From Tetrahymena thermophila SB210 (Eukaryota; Ciliophora; Oligohymenophorea; Hymenostomatida; Tetrahymenidae), in assembly GCF_000189635.1 (NCBI RefSeq), contig NW_002476146.1, positions 62,001-126,000 of the forward strand: 64,000 nucleotides of DNA, given 5' to 3'. Numbering within the stretch: position 1 is the first letter of the stretch; each line of letters starts with the position of its first letter. The notes below the pieces were generated by a model. The model worked only from the letters and a program-made list of their open reading frames with translations, was not told where the DNA came from and made no database searches. Made by a program: the position numbers and the translations under genes. This document shows positions 13,111-26,120 of this stretch, in pieces.

Positions 13111-14403
13111 TATTTTAAATGATATTATTTGATTTTTTGTTCTAAACTAATAATTTGAACCAAATGAATGAGTAGTCAACTTGTTTATATCAAATGATAT
13201 ATAATTAAAAAATCAAATTTTTATTATAATTTGAAAAAATACAATTATTTATTGTTGTAAAAGAAATTTTAATTTAAAAGTATAAATCTAATTTTTATCG
13301 CCACAGCAATTTAATAATTAAGTATTGTATATTAGAAAGCATTATTGATTATGAATTATTTTATTAAAAATAATAAGAAATAACATCTTCCAAAATGATT
13401 AATCAAAAAACCTTTAAAAAGTATTTGAAAAAATAAAATAATAGATTAAAGCTGAAAAAAAAGGTAAATAATGTCTAATTTGTAAATTATTTTTAAAGAG
13501 ATTTTTTCTTAAAATTAAAAAATTTTAAATAAAATGAGTGTTGGTTGAAATAGTCAATCAAGCTTTGAATATCATAAGAATATTTTGTAAAAGAAATAAA
13601 TTATTTAATTTTCATATCTGTAAAAAAGCATTTTTCTTTTATCATACATCAAAAAATGTCAATTTGAATTTTCTATATTTTGATTTAAATTGTTTGGTTT
13701 TTTAATTAAAATTTTTTTCATAAAATTAATGATTAACAATCATATGCAGCAATACATATATTTTACATATATTATTTATAATTAAATTTAAATTGAGTTA
13801 TAAATACACTCACTCTTAAACATTTTATAAAAGTGTTTACAATAAATACAAGAGCGAGTTAATTACTTTCTTTGTATTTTCATAGTAAGAAATTTAAAAT
13901 TAAGATGAGTTTTTTAACAATATAAAATCCTAACTTTCACTTTCAAAAACTAAGTTATAATTAATTAATAATTTAATAATAAAATTGATTATATTTTTTC
14001 AATAATATTTTTTTGAAAATATTTACAATTTTTAAAAATTTATATATCATCAATTATTTTATTTTTTTATCTGTTAAAAAAGGGCATTTCTATAACCAAA
14101 TCACTAATTATTATAAATAATAAATTTGAATATTATTAGATCCTTATTAGAAGACATGTATGTGAATATACAAAATGTATAACAAAAAGTTTAAGTCAAA
14201 ATAGAAGATTTTATATTAATTGAATAAGATTATTTTAATAAATTTATATATTATTTTTTTTCTCAACTTTAATATGATTGTTTTATTTGTTAAAAAAACT
14301 TTTTTTAAATTATTTATTTATTGAGAAAAATTATTTTTTTAAAGATTTGTTTAAGTTTTTTGTTTGGTGGAAAATCAGATAGGGTGGTAATTAAATAATT
14401 TAG
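13111..14403. other. Intergenic AT-rich region
   Basis: No gene recognised. A/T-rich with no extended protein-like frame; lies between the tandem array and the stop of the PH-like gene. Confidence 0.5.
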
Positions 14404-15781
14404 TCAGTTGTTAAAGGTCAGACTATGAGATAGGGAATATTTATTAAAGCTGTTATAATTTTCAAAATGCATACTTTCAGATAAGGTATTTATCTTTTTT
14501 ATCAAAGATTTATCCTTTTAATTACTTAAAAATAAAATTGATATTAATTTTAGATTTATGATTTAATTAAATTACATTATAAATTTTATATCACCTTCTT
14601 CTGGTACTCTGTGGAAATCATCATCGTATTCTATGCTATTAACTCTATGGTGAAATTTTTTTGTTTCGGTTAGAGATTTTTTAAAAAGTGAAGATCCAAG
14701 CTATTTCACTAATTTTATTATAATATTTTAAGTTTTTATGTAATCTTTGTATTCAATTATAATTAATTACTGCTCTTTTTTTATTAGTTTTCGTCTTTCT
14801 GATTTACATTGATTTTTTGATTAAATATTGGATCATTAGAACTTTACTTTTGTGATGATGGTTATGAAAATATTGTGCCAGTACAGTAGCGCTCTTCATT
14901 TTGTGATCGCTCACTGATTTCAGATAACTTATTTTGCTTTTGTAATTGCATACCTTTTATTAGATTTTATATTTTTACTCCAATTACCTTAATAAAAATG
15001 GTTTAAAGTTAGTATTTTTATTAAGTTACTTGGTGTCATTTCTTAGTGCTCACATACGCTGGGAAGACTGTTTAATGTGTATCTGAACCCGTTTTTAATC
15101 TTGGTGAAATGACTGTCTTCAACATCTCTATCCATTTCCATTATGACTTATAGATTTGGTAGTTTTTGCATTTAGACTATGACACCAGACATAGTTCCTT
15201 TTCATTAGAAAAATTAATTAAAAACATATTTAAAAATAGATAGATAGGTATCTACTATTTTTTTAGTAAGGTGTTAGAAGTTTTATTTTATTTTCTAAAT
15301 AGAGCAAGTAGGTCCATAGATCAATAGTATCCTTCTCATTTGTGACTAAAAGTATATTTTTTTTCTTTATTTTCTAATTTTCTTTAAATTTTATTAACAA
15401 TGTATGAACCCAATCTCCTAATGGCTTTTTAGTTTGGACACTAATATTTGGAACAGCGTAATCAATTTGCTTTTTTTGTAACATAATATTAGAATTTTAA
15501 AAGTAATAATTTATTTTTACATCAAATTTGAATGTTTTTTTCTTAGTAAATATTGAAGAATAGCTTATCTTTTATTCAGTCATATTTATAACAAAAGTGC
15601 GAGTATTATAGTTTCCATCAATATTTTACAAGTCATCTGATTATTTAATTTTTCTGAAAGTAGAAACTAACTTTTTAGGTGCCTGATTTTTTAACAAAAT
15701 AATAAATACTACTGAGCTGAAATTATCAAAATTTTTTTAATATAAAAGTACATTTTTGAGAGCCTCTTTATTATTTAGCAT
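14404..15781 (-). CDS. PH-like-domain protein of unknown function
   Basis: Minus-strand gene rebuilt from five exons in consistent phase: 15521-15781, 15256-15469, 15030-15197, 14771-14953 and 14404-14708 (376 residues, or 359 if a possible 51-base intron near the 3' end is removed). The first 150 residues resemble a pleckstrin-homology fold: strands around TRTFVINMTEQKISYSS, then HTLLIKFKENQK, ending in the helix KDTIDLWTYLLYLENK with the invariant-type tryptophan. The rest is hydrophilic (VIMEMDRDVEDSHFTKIKNG; FHHRVNSIEYDDDFHRVPEE). One intron contains a TACTAAC-like branch sequence. The frame is open to about 16008, so the start at 15781 is uncertain. A membrane-lipid binding adaptor role is inference; the PH call is tentative. 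Confidence 0.6.
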
Positions 15782-17889
15782 TCTTTCAAATATTTTCAAA
15801 CAATTTATTTAAACAAAGTGTTTTTTGTTTTAATTATAGAATAACTTTTAATCAATTTATTTACAGAGAGTAAGCAACAAATTAATCTATGTTTTCACCA
15901 AATAGAATTTTACAATAAAATATTGTTTTTATTTAGTTTTATTTTGATAATTATGTGCTTTGATTAAGTTTTTACAAATAAAATATTATGAATAATTTAT
16001 TAATAATCAATCTAGCTTTTGTCCTACCAAATATTACTTAAGCTTGTCCTATAAAAATTCTACTAAATTAATTAATAAATTTGTTAGATTTATCAATATT
16101 CACCAGAAATTTTAATATTAGTTGATTAAATTATTTATTTGCTTTCAAAGCAAATACATGTACTTGAAAATGATAAAATTATATATTTTTTATTTAGACT
16201 TTAATTTTTATTTTTTTAAATTTAAATATTTTTCTTTTTCATTGATTACAAAATATTTATAAATAGTATTAAGATTTTTATAAATACTGAATTAAAATGA
16301 AAAAATAGTTTTTTTAAACATTTTTAATCATAATAAAACTTTAAAAGAAAATTTGAAATAATAATAATGATAAAATTCTTTTTTTAATAAGAAAAAATAA
16401 ATTAAGTCTTTTTTAATAATCAAAATTTGTATTTTTTAATATTTAAAACGCAATAAATGAAACATGTTAAAAAAGTATCAAAATAAAAATATTATAAAAA
16501 TTGAAAGTTAAATTGATCATTAATATTGATAAAAATTAAAAAAATGATTCAGTAAATCAATTATCATGAGGGAATTTTTAATTAGAAATATGCAGAATAC
16601 TGAAGAATTAAAGCACAAAAGAAAAGTTAAGATAATGCTAAATTTATATTATTTTTTTTATTGATGTATAAAAAAATAATAAATATGTTTTTCTAATATA
16701 AAATATTTATATCCTTTCTATTCAGATTTTTTCATAAGATAAATAATTACTATATTCTTAAATTAGACACAATAATAAAAGATTATTATAATTTAAATTT
16801 TATCTAAGATTAAAAATCATTAAATATAAATGAAAATAGTTAATCTTCAAATTTTATGATAAAATTGTGATTTCTATTTTTATTTTAATTTTTATTAATT
16901 ATGAGTCTAAAAAATGTTTTAAAATAGTCTTTTATATAGCATCAATTATACATTTTCTCACATTTTAAAGATTTAACTGCAAACTTTTCATAGAATTTAA
17001 AATATCTAGATCAACTTTTTGGTCTGGTAAATAATCAAAGAATTTACTGAAACAATAATTATATTTTAAATTTATTTAATTATTTTTATGAGTTTAATTA
17101 TCTATTAAATAAGCAATTATCTCTTAGTTTAAAAATCTATACATTGCATTAATTATAATTTATGAAATATGAATAAAAATTAGGTTTTAGTTATTTAGAT
17201 TTTTAGATTGATTATTTTAGATTTTAAAAATTATTTAGATTATCATATTAATAGATAGATTTTAGTATTTTTAATTTTAGTTAATAAATAATATATTAAA
17301 ATAAATGAATTTTTTTTTAAATTAATAAAAGTAAAATAAGAATTTAATATTAAAATAATTAAATTAAATAATTCTAAATAAAAATATTCAAATAAAATTT
17401 AAATAATTAAGAGCATACAAAAATTATCACATAAAATTTATAATCTAAATTAAACAAATAATTAAAGAATATTATCTGTAAAAAAAGTTTTCGTGCGTGA
17501 CCCTTATAAGATCCATTAATCTTGCTTTGAGATTATTTTTAATAAGATATAAAGACAGTACATAAATTATAATCTATTATCACACATTATAATTTGTTTT
17601 GATAATTATATTCAATATAATAAGCAAACAATTTATTTTTATTTTACTACCAAAATATGAAGGAAAATCAAAAACAAATTAAATATTCTAATACAATAAG
17701 AATCTTTTTTCTTTTAAAATCAAAAATAGATAGATTTTCATTTCTCTTCCCATGTTGTTTGCTGTAAGCTGAGGAGCTGAATTTTTAGGATGTATGGTAT
17801 AAAATTCATATATTCATTTAGATAATATTGTTTTATTTTTGTTTATAATTAATGCTACATAAATATTTTTTTAAGATAGTTTAGAATAA
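15782..17889. other. Intergenic AT-rich region, no gene recognised
   Basis: About 2.1 kb with very low GC and no convincing exon. Two slightly GC-richer patches stand out, near 17490-17530 and 17745-17800, just downstream of the P450 stop; they show no recognisable RNA-gene structure. The 5' side may include the leader of the PH-like gene. Confidence 0.5.
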
Positions 17890-19410
17890 TCAATTATTTT
17901 ATCTTTTTTACAAATTTAAAATAAATGGATTTTTTATTTAATAGTTTTGTTTGATAACAAGTTCTAAAACAAAATCTTTAGGAAGTTCTGGCTGTTAATA
18001 CTTTTTTATAAATTCTATCAGAACTATCTTTGCTTATAAATTAGCAAGATGTTATCCTATACAATTCCTCATACCTCCAGAGAATGGCAAATAAACAAAA
18101 GGATTTTCTTTTATTACATTTTCAGTTGATTAATCGAACCATCTATTAGGATTAAATGTAAGAGGATCTTTAAAGTATCTTTCGTTCAGTTAATTACTTA
18201 TTAAGCCTACATTAACAAAAGTACCTTTTTAAATCTTATAATTTCCGATTTTGTGATCAACCTTAGCTTCACGCATCAATATGATAGGTGCACTTGTATT
18301 TATCCTAATTGTTTCCTTAAAGCAAGCCTACAGAAAATCCAATTTCTAAATATCTGAGAAGGTGTAATTTTAAGGTAAGCTCAATATTTCTTTTTCTACA
18401 GTTTAAAAACAATCAGGGTTTTTTAGTAAGTAGTAAAGCATGATAGTTAATACACTTGCTAAAGTATCTCTAGATGCAAAATAAAGGCTAAATGTAAGCT
18501 CTAAAACATCAATAATATCTTTTTCTTCTTGTATTTAATGTCCTTATTTTAGCAATAGAGCAATTATACTAATATTTTCAGACTCTTTATTCTGCTAAAT
18601 ATTAATTTTTTCTCTATTAATTGTATCTAAAATAATATTTTTCATTTATTGGCGCACATATTAAACCTTATCGCAGATCACTTTATCAGATTACCTTAAC
18701 TTTAGTTTTACAAATTTCTCACCTAAAAAGGCTGTTGTTATGTTCTGATAGTGATAGAAAATATCTGAGCACATCTAATCTATGGCATCGTATGAGTTTT
18801 TATCATCTATTTTGTACTCGTCTATATTAGCTCCCATAAAAATTTAAACAGAGATTGCACTATTAAGAGCTTCAAACTACTTTTAAACCTAAAAGTTTGA
18901 GTCTTCAACTCTATTTAACATCATTTAGGTAACTTTTCGTATACTGCTTAGGTAGTTTACCACTACATCAAATTTAAACAATTATGAAACAAATCTTCTT
19001 TTACTTTTCCATTTTTCTCCTTCTTCAAAAGCAATACCGTTTCCAAGAAATTATTTAAATCCAGTTAAAGCATTCTCAAATTTAACGTAATTCTATTGAT
19101 TCTACAAAAATTCATTTATAAGATTAGGATTGATAAATATTAATAAAGCTTTATCCAGAAAATTCGATAAAATAGCGTCTTGTGATTTAAACTTATCATC
19201 AAAATAGATATACTTAATTGTTTTCAAACTGTCATCCAATGATTAATCAATCCACTCACTAGCTATTCCTGTAAAAGGATAGTATTTATACTCCTTGATT
19301 CCTTATTTAGAATAGTATCTCATAGCAATTTTTGTTAAGACATAATATTTTAGGAATAATAGGATTATAAAAACCAGACAAACTAGAACTAGTAGTTGCA
19401 GTAAACCCAT
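17890..19410 (-). CDS. Cytochrome P450 monooxygenase
   Basis: Intronless frame of 506 residues, the normal length for a microsomal P450. Residues 1-22 form a hydrophobic anchor (MGLLQLLVLVCLVFIILLFL), placing the enzyme on the cytosolic face of the ER. The K-helix ExxR is in CFKETIRIN. The meander shows FNPNRWF. The haem loop is LPFSGGMRNCIGQ, with the cysteine thiolate ligand, matching FxxGxRxCxG. The I-helix segment is LYFASRDTLASV: the acid-threonine pair is present, but the usual glycine before it is serine. The substrate is unknown; the best resemblance in general layout is to CYP4/CYP3-like ciliate P450s. The start is the first ATG and directly begins the anchor. Confidence 0.93.
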
Positions 19411-21198
19411 AGTTATTTATTAATTAATTTATTTTTAAATTTTATTTAATTATTCTTTTTCATTTTTATTTCTCAAATCTATTTAAATATATCAAATATC
19501 TTATTTACAAGTAACAAGTTTCTGATCATAACTAGATTTAGTAAAATCTAATTTTCTCAAAATTAATTCAGGCTTAGAAATTCCGAAAACGCTGTAATTA
19601 CAATATAAATATGATATTTTCTGTTGCTATATTATTTATTATGTTTATAATACTATATAAGTTTATCTATTCTGGAATAAACTTCTTCTATTTGAAAGTT
19701 TTGTTTTGCTCATGTTTATTTTTTTAATTAAGCTTGTTAAATAATAAATATTTTTAAATAATTTTAACCAAAATTAATAAAAATTTACTTTCAATATTAG
19801 AATTTTTTAATTTATTTTGGCTTTAAAATCTTCTTTTATAATTTTTAAATTAAATTTGTAATTTACGACATAGTTTTTTATTTTTAAATAATAATTAAAA
19901 AAAATATTTATAAAATTTACTTAATTTAAAATTTGCTGTTTATATGATTTGTTTTTCTATTAATTCTTGTTGTGCTTATGTGTTTTCTTCTTAATTTATT
20001 CATTTTATTTTTGATTTTCAGCTTTTGTTTAAATTTTTATTTTATTTATTACTTATTATTTCTATTTCAAATTTTTTCTTCATTCTTTTCTTCAATTAAA
20101 TAATTAATTATAAATTTTTTTCTTCAATATTTAAATTGTTCCAATAATATTGGCATAATTTCTATCAGATAAAGGCTCTGCTTTAGAAAACTGCCCTAAT
20201 CTCTCAAATTTGATATTTTATCTCTTTTAAAAATAGTTTATTTGTTTTTGATTGTGATATTATTTAATTTCAAAAATGAATTTAAAAAAATACAACTGTT
20301 TACATTATTTGTTAGCTTTTTATTTATTTATTTTTTTTATTCTAATTGTTTTTTGTTTTTCATATGAATTTAAATCATTTTTTATATTAAATTTTTGGTT
20401 TATTAAAAATTAATTTAATTCTATTAAAAAAATAATAAAAAAAATATTTTTAAAATTAATTTAAAATTTTACAAAAATTATAATATTTATCAGCACTTTA
20501 TTTTTCTTTTTAAGCTTGTATTAAAATGTGACTTAAATTATTGTTGATTGAATATTTTTTTATTTTATATATGATAACTGAGCAAGTTTATAATGAGTGA
20601 TGCCCTATTAATTAAGAGTTATTTTTTTATTTTTACATCATAATTCAAAATACATTTAAGTAAATTAAATATAAATAATAATTAAAGGGGGAAAAAATTA
20701 ATTAAAGTATTTTTTGTATCTTAATTGATAATGTTTTATATTAATTAAATATGATTATCACTATTAATGAAATAGTTTTACATTATAAATAAGTATTAAA
20801 TTTGTTAGAAATGATGCATAAAATATTTTATATTTAAAAAAAAATATCATAACGATAAGCTAAAATTTTCTAATGTAAGCAGAAAGATTTTTAGGTTAAA
20901 AATGAAAATAGTTCTACATAAAATAGTACATGATCTGTAATCAGGTTTATTTATACTAAGCTTAAAAGATAAGATAATCAAAAATGTGAGTAAGAAAAGA
21001 AAAAAGTTATTATAGATAAAAAAAATAGTTTGTTGTAAAGAAAATTTGCATTAGAAATTTAATTTTAATAAAAAAAGAATATATTTATTCCTAAAAGAAA
21101 TTAATTAATTAATTATCACTTTTACATCTTAAGATATATTAACATTTTAAGCAATTTTAAAAGTAACCTATATTTTAAGTCATTTTACCTAAGGGATA
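19411..21198. other. Divergent intergenic region
   Basis: About 1.8 kb between two divergent genes (P450 to the left, the membrane protein to the right). It should hold both promoters. Only A/T-rich sequence with T-rich and A-rich blocks is visible; no gene seen. Confidence 0.55.
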
Positions 21199-23391
21199 AT
21201 GAACGCAATATCAAGGAAAGAAAGTAGTGATCAGGGTTCACGAAATTAAGTGTAAATCAAAGCATGGAGGAAGAAAAATTCAAGCTAAATTAGTGATTTT
21301 TAATCTTTGTATGGATCATTAAACTAATCATTAAATGATGAATAAATTAATGATTTTAGATTAAACCGTAATACAAATAGTGGATCTAATCCAAACAATT
21401 CATCTAGTATAAATAGAAACAGTAGTGGAGATGAATCATTTTATAGTGTAAACTCTAATCTTTAAGATAATATTATGGGTTCAGTCAGTGAAAAAGATAA
21501 AGAAGATTTGAGAGATGAGGATTTTAAAAGTATTAAAGATAATAATTCTATGATTAGTTTTAACTAAGTTAACTTTTATCAAGCTGCAAACAATAACTTT
21601 TCTGGGAAAACTAATTAAGATGAAGATAAAGAGCTGAACAATTCTATTCTATATTAGGGTTTCCACACTCCTAAAAATCAAAGTTCTTTAGAAAATGAAA
21701 ATGATAATTTTAAATTGAGCTAAGAAATTAAGCATAAATAAAATATTTATAAAATCAGCAATACCAGTTAAAGGCACTCAGATGTACATTCAAACTATCA
21801 GTAGCAAAATTATTAAATTTATGGAAAAAGTGGGAGATATAGCTAATAGCCAATAAATAGACCTCATAACTATCACATAAATGGTGCTTGTGTAAATTAA
21901 AAAAAAAGTGATACTTCTTCCTAGGATGATTATTCTCATAGGTCAAGTGTTTATAATACAAATCATCCTTTTATGTAAACTTCAAAAAATTAACAAGAAG
22001 AATCTAGGAGATCTATAGGTTAGCCACTTCTGGCTGAGAATAGCTAAAGAAAATAGAAAAACTCTGTTTAATTCAATGAGCAAACTACTCAAAATTCAAA
22101 GATGCAAAATAAATATTAATCTCCTTCAATTTAAGGTAAAATAAATGATTTAAAAGGAAATTAATCAGAAAGTTAGAGGCAATTGTTAGAAAGAAAAAAT
22201 AAAGTGAATAGAGGAAAATCACTTTCAACTTTGAAAAAGATGATGTAATAAGATAATAGCTAATAACAAAATTAAGAAGATGTTGATGCAAATTAATTTA
22301 ATTATTATTAATAAAACAATTAATAAGAAAATATAAATTTAGGACAGAATAATTACTATTAAAATGTAAATAAAATTTAAAATTCAAATTACTCAAACCA
22401 AGATTATTACATAATGAGTAGACAAAACACAATATAATCTCATTAAAGAATTAAAAGTTAATCTAGATCGACATAATAAAATTTCTCTGAAGAACATATT
22501 ACAGACTAAATACTATAAAAGAATTCTTCAAGCAACTTTAAGCTTAGCTTAGATCGCTCAGAAAATTCCAACTATGAAAAGTAGCTGCAGCAATTTTTAT
22601 ATTATGAAAGGTTAAGAAAGAAATAGAAATTTAGACTTGCCCATAATAATAGATTAATTGAAAGAAAAAAGAATGATAACCAGTCTAAGCCTTTATAAGA
22701 ATAAAAATAGAGTAGAATTACGATGAATTTAACTTTTCTCATTTACATAATTTTGGAAAAACATCCTAAACTAAAATATCTCCTTTTTTTAAACCACATC
22801 ATAGGTGCTATCTCTAGAGGTTTTGTTTATGCGATCTTGATCTTAATTAGTATGAGAGCTAGTTAGTATTTTATTATTTTTGGTTCTGCAATTATGTTGA
22901 CTCGTTTATACTATGTTGTTAGCATGTACTATGTCCTATTTTATTTTGAATAAAAATCTGTATCTTTCCGCAAAATCAGCAAAATATTTAACAGTTTTTT
23001 CTAGCTACCTTCTGAATATAAAAAACCTGTCATGTCTGAAATGATCGATATGATTAATTTTAATTAAAGAGATCAAGAAGAAAAGTAGATGAAAAGAAAA
23101 TTTATATTCTGTCCAGTTGAAATAAATTATCTCTGTTTGAATAATTATGACAGTCGTAAAAAGTGGAATCTATTTTATTTAAGCAATTTTATTTACTAAG
23201 GCATAGAATCAATATTTCTGTTTCCAATAGTAATTGCTATATCAGTCCACTACTATGAACAAAGTTAAGTCCTACTAAAAATCGACTTTCTAGTTTTCTC
23301 TAGATATATCATAGTAGGATCTGTATCTATATTTTTCATATTTTGCCTCTTCATTTTAATTTACGGAAACAGAAACTTCAAGGTTTTATGA
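21199..23391 (+). CDS. Q/N/S-rich protein with multi-pass membrane C-terminus, function unknown
   Basis: Single-exon frame of 730 residues. Residues 1 to about 510 are hydrophilic and low-complexity, rich in Gln, Asn and Ser (many encoded by TAA/TAG), with no recognised domain. From about residue 515 the character changes sharply: LTFLIYIILEKHPKLKYLLF, then several hydrophobic helices (GFVYAILILISM, YFIIFGSAIMLTRLYYVVSM), a loop with basic and acidic residues, and two further helices near the end (SIFLFPIVIAISVHY; SVSIFFIFCLFILIYG). Four to six membrane spans are likely, with the long N-terminal tail probably cytosolic. I do not recognise the family; ciliate genomes hold many lineage-specific proteins of this build. 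Confidence 0.85.
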
Positions 23392-24127
23392 TAACATTAA
23401 TTTGAGACAGAATCTATGAGTAGTAAATTAATTGTAAGCAATTTTAAAAAAAATCTACAAAAATAAAAGCTATTTATTACCTCTATTCCAATAAAAAAAT
23501 ATAATTGTATATAAAGAAATGCATTTGTAACAAATTAAATATTATATTATTTTTGCAATCATTTATAACTAAGAATCTATTTATAATTTGACAGTCATAA
23601 AATAAATACTCATAATATTTGTAAAAATCCATCATATAATTTTCATTATTTTTAAAAAATTTCTTTATTCAAGTTTTTGGCAAAATATTTATTTATTATT
23701 TAATAATTAATATCAATCTTTCACCATATTTTTTTATTTTTATTTTTTGAAATTTGATAAAATTTTAATTTTTATACTTGCTCTTAATATGCTAAATATA
23801 GTTAAATAACTAAAAAATATTAAGGTTATTTATTTATATTTATTAATAATTTAGATTATAAAATTATTAAAAATTTTTTTGTAAAATAAATAAAATACTT
23901 CATCACGATATTTCAAAATAAAATTAATACATTTGATTCAAATAGAAATAAAAAAATAACATATCTTATTGTATCAGATAGGAGGTAGTAGATAAGAAAT
24001 TTAGTCTCAAACAAAAATGATAAATTTGTTTATTAAATTAGATTAATATTACATTTTCTAAAGAAATTTGTTAGCATAAACTGATTAATTTTACATTTTT
24101 AAAAAGATATTTCGTAAATGTAAACTA

Positions 24128-24159
24128 AACTGGGTTAGAATCCTTTATTATACCCAGTT
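24128..24159 (+). other. Inverted repeat / hairpin
   Basis: AACTGGGT at 24128-24135 is complementary to ACCCAGTT at 24152-24159, giving a perfect 8-bp stem with a 16-base loop. This GC content in the stem is unusual for the surrounding sequence. It is not followed by a clear T-run that would make it a terminator, and lies about 90 bases before the U6-like fragment. Function unknown. Confidence 0.4.
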
Positions 24160-24227
24160 GTAATTTAAAAGGGTTTATTTCTAGCATCATTAATTAAAGT
24201 TAAATTTTTTTGTATTTGAATGAATGG

Positions 24228-24295
24228 CCATGAAAATATTAAATTATTAGGAGAGATTAGCATGGTTATATTAATGGATAAGGATTTTAAAATAT
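24228..24295 (+). ncRNA. U6 snRNA-like fragment (probably a degenerate copy)
   Basis: The segment GAGAGATTAGCATGG at about 24251-24265 matches the highly conserved U6 core (GAGAAGATTAGCATGG) with one base missing, and AAGGAT follows downstream as in U6. The interval between the two is longer than in standard U6 and the invariant ACAGAGA box is not intact (AGGAGAGA). The upstream CATGAAAATATTAAATT also lines up loosely with the U6 5' region. There is no clear terminating T-run or TATA element at the expected places, so a relic or a divergent RNA is more likely than a working U6 gene. Confidence 0.3.
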
Positions 24296-24498
24296 TTACT
24301 TTATTAATTCTTTTACCTATTAAAAATGTTAAATAATTGTATTGATTTTTAATAGCTTATCAGGGTTTTTATTGTAAATGAAAAACAAAATAGATATATT
24401 CATATCTATAGTTTTGCAATCAATTAATCAATTAATTAAATAAAAAAATCTGATTAAACTCACAACTTAGCAGCTTTGATAGAAACTAATTTTTAGAA

Positions 24499-25327
24499 AT
24501 GGCAGCATTATAAAAAAAGCAATCCATAAACTGTAAAGTGTTAGTTTTAGGTAAATCAGGAGTTGGAAAGAGTTATATTCTTCTTTAATATACAGCTCCT
24601 CCTCAAGAAATAGTCTAGATGCCAAAATTAACAAGTAAAATTTGAAAATTTAAAATGATTATTTATAAAATGGAAATCTGAGATAATCAGATTAAACTGT
24701 AAAATAATAATTTTTAATTTCTTTTTTCCATAATTAAAAAAATTACCATCTAATTGAAAAATTAAGCTATTTTTATAATAAGCAGTTGGTGTAGATTATA
24801 AATATGGGACTGAAAAGATTGAAGATACAGAAGTTAAAATGTCAATATGGGATACTGCTGGCCAAGAGAAATATCGCCCTATTATTTAGACTTATTTTAA
24901 GAATTCAAAGGCAGCAATTCTTGTGTTTGATTTAACAGATAAGTAATCCTTGTAAGATGTGAGATACTGGCTAAGAGAAGTAAAATTGTAATGTGGTAAG
25001 GATGTAGCAAAAATTTTAGTAGGAAATAAATGTGATTTGCCTCACGAATAGCCTGATTAAGCTTTGATATAAGAATATTGCGAAGAATTTCAAATGGAAT
25101 ATATAGAATCAAGTGCTTTATAAAAGATTAATATTTAAGAAATATTTGTAAAGTTAGCTAAAAAGATATATTAATAGCACAAAGCAAGTATTCCATAAAA
25201 TCAATTAAAATAAAATAGTTTACCAGCAAATGAAGCTTAAAATTAAAATTCTACATCATCAAATAAATAAATAAGTTTAAAAAATTCTAAACCAAAATAG
25301 AAAAAAGAAAATGATGGGTGTTGCTGA
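24499..25327 (+). CDS. Rab-family small GTPase
   Basis: Membrane-traffic GTPase of 225 residues from two exons (24499-24634, 24786-25327; phase-1 intron inside the switch I region). All nucleotide-binding motifs are visible: P-loop GKSGVGKS (residues 19-26), switch II WDTAGQEKYRP, G4 GNKCDLP, G5 ESSAL. Switch I, LTIGVDYKYGTEK, is Rab-like with a slightly unusual sequence. The C-terminus ends NDGCC, a double-cysteine geranylgeranylation signal, so the protein should be membrane-anchored. A long Q/N-rich linker lies between the GTPase fold and the CC tail. WDTAGQEKYRPI fits the Rab group broadly; the subfamily cannot be set from sequence reading alone. It converges on the BLOC1S1-like gene across an 800-base spacer. 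Confidence 0.93.
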
Positions 25328-26120
25328 TGAAATATGTTCATTTATTCAACCATATTTATTCAGAGCAAATCTAAGCAAATATTTCTGTGAGATAAAAAAA
25401 TTAATAAAAGCAAATTCTTTAATTTGTAAAAATATTTCTAAATTATATTCTAAAATAATATTTTACTAACAAAAATAATTTTTAATAAACTAAATTTAAC
25501 TATCACGAAAGTGTGTAAATAATTTATATTAATTTCAGAATGTTTAATATTTACATAGAATAATTGTCTATTAAAAATGCATTTTTATCAAATAAATAAT
25601 TTAAATTAAAAAAAATTTATCTTCTAAAAATTAAAAGTAAAATCATATTTTAAGATTTTTCATAATTTTTACAACATTTTGATAAATCGTTATTAAAATT
25701 CAATTTATTTTTGCGATCTTTGTTAATTAAATTTTAAATTTATTAATTAAACGTTTTTAAAAATTGATGAAAATAAATTTTAAAAGCTTTTTTGTTTTTT
25801 AAATTCATTTCACTCAAGTATTTCTATAAATAAAATGCATTTTTAAAATTAAATTTATAAGATTTTTTAAAATTTAACAGATTGATTTTTATTCTTTCAA
25901 TTGTACACTACTTAGAATTAAATAATAACAGCTTTTTAGATCTTAAATATAAATAAATTCTAAGTTTTTGCAAATAAATTGGTTGACTTTCAAATAATAA
26001 TAAATTTTGACAAGAAAGTTACAAAATGTTTTAACTAGATTTAGAATGCTGTAAATACATAGTTAAATAGTTTTAGTATTATAGAGTTATTACAAATTAT
26101 TTTATTAATTTTAGTTCAAA
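25328..26120. other. Convergent intergenic region
   Basis: Spacer between the 3' ends of the Rab gene and the BLOC1S1-like gene. A/T-rich, no gene seen. Confidence 0.55.

Larger units (their letters stand above)
23392..24498. other. Intergenic region upstream of Rab gene
   Basis: AT-rich spacer. It contains a short hairpin (24128-24159) and a U6-snRNA-like fragment (about 24228-24295), listed separately; otherwise no gene is seen. Confidence 0.55.

Noticed and set aside
17745-17800. GC-richer patch downstream of the P450 gene as a snoRNA
   Set aside because: CTGA-like boxes are present but no matching C box (RTGATGA) or closing stem could be found.
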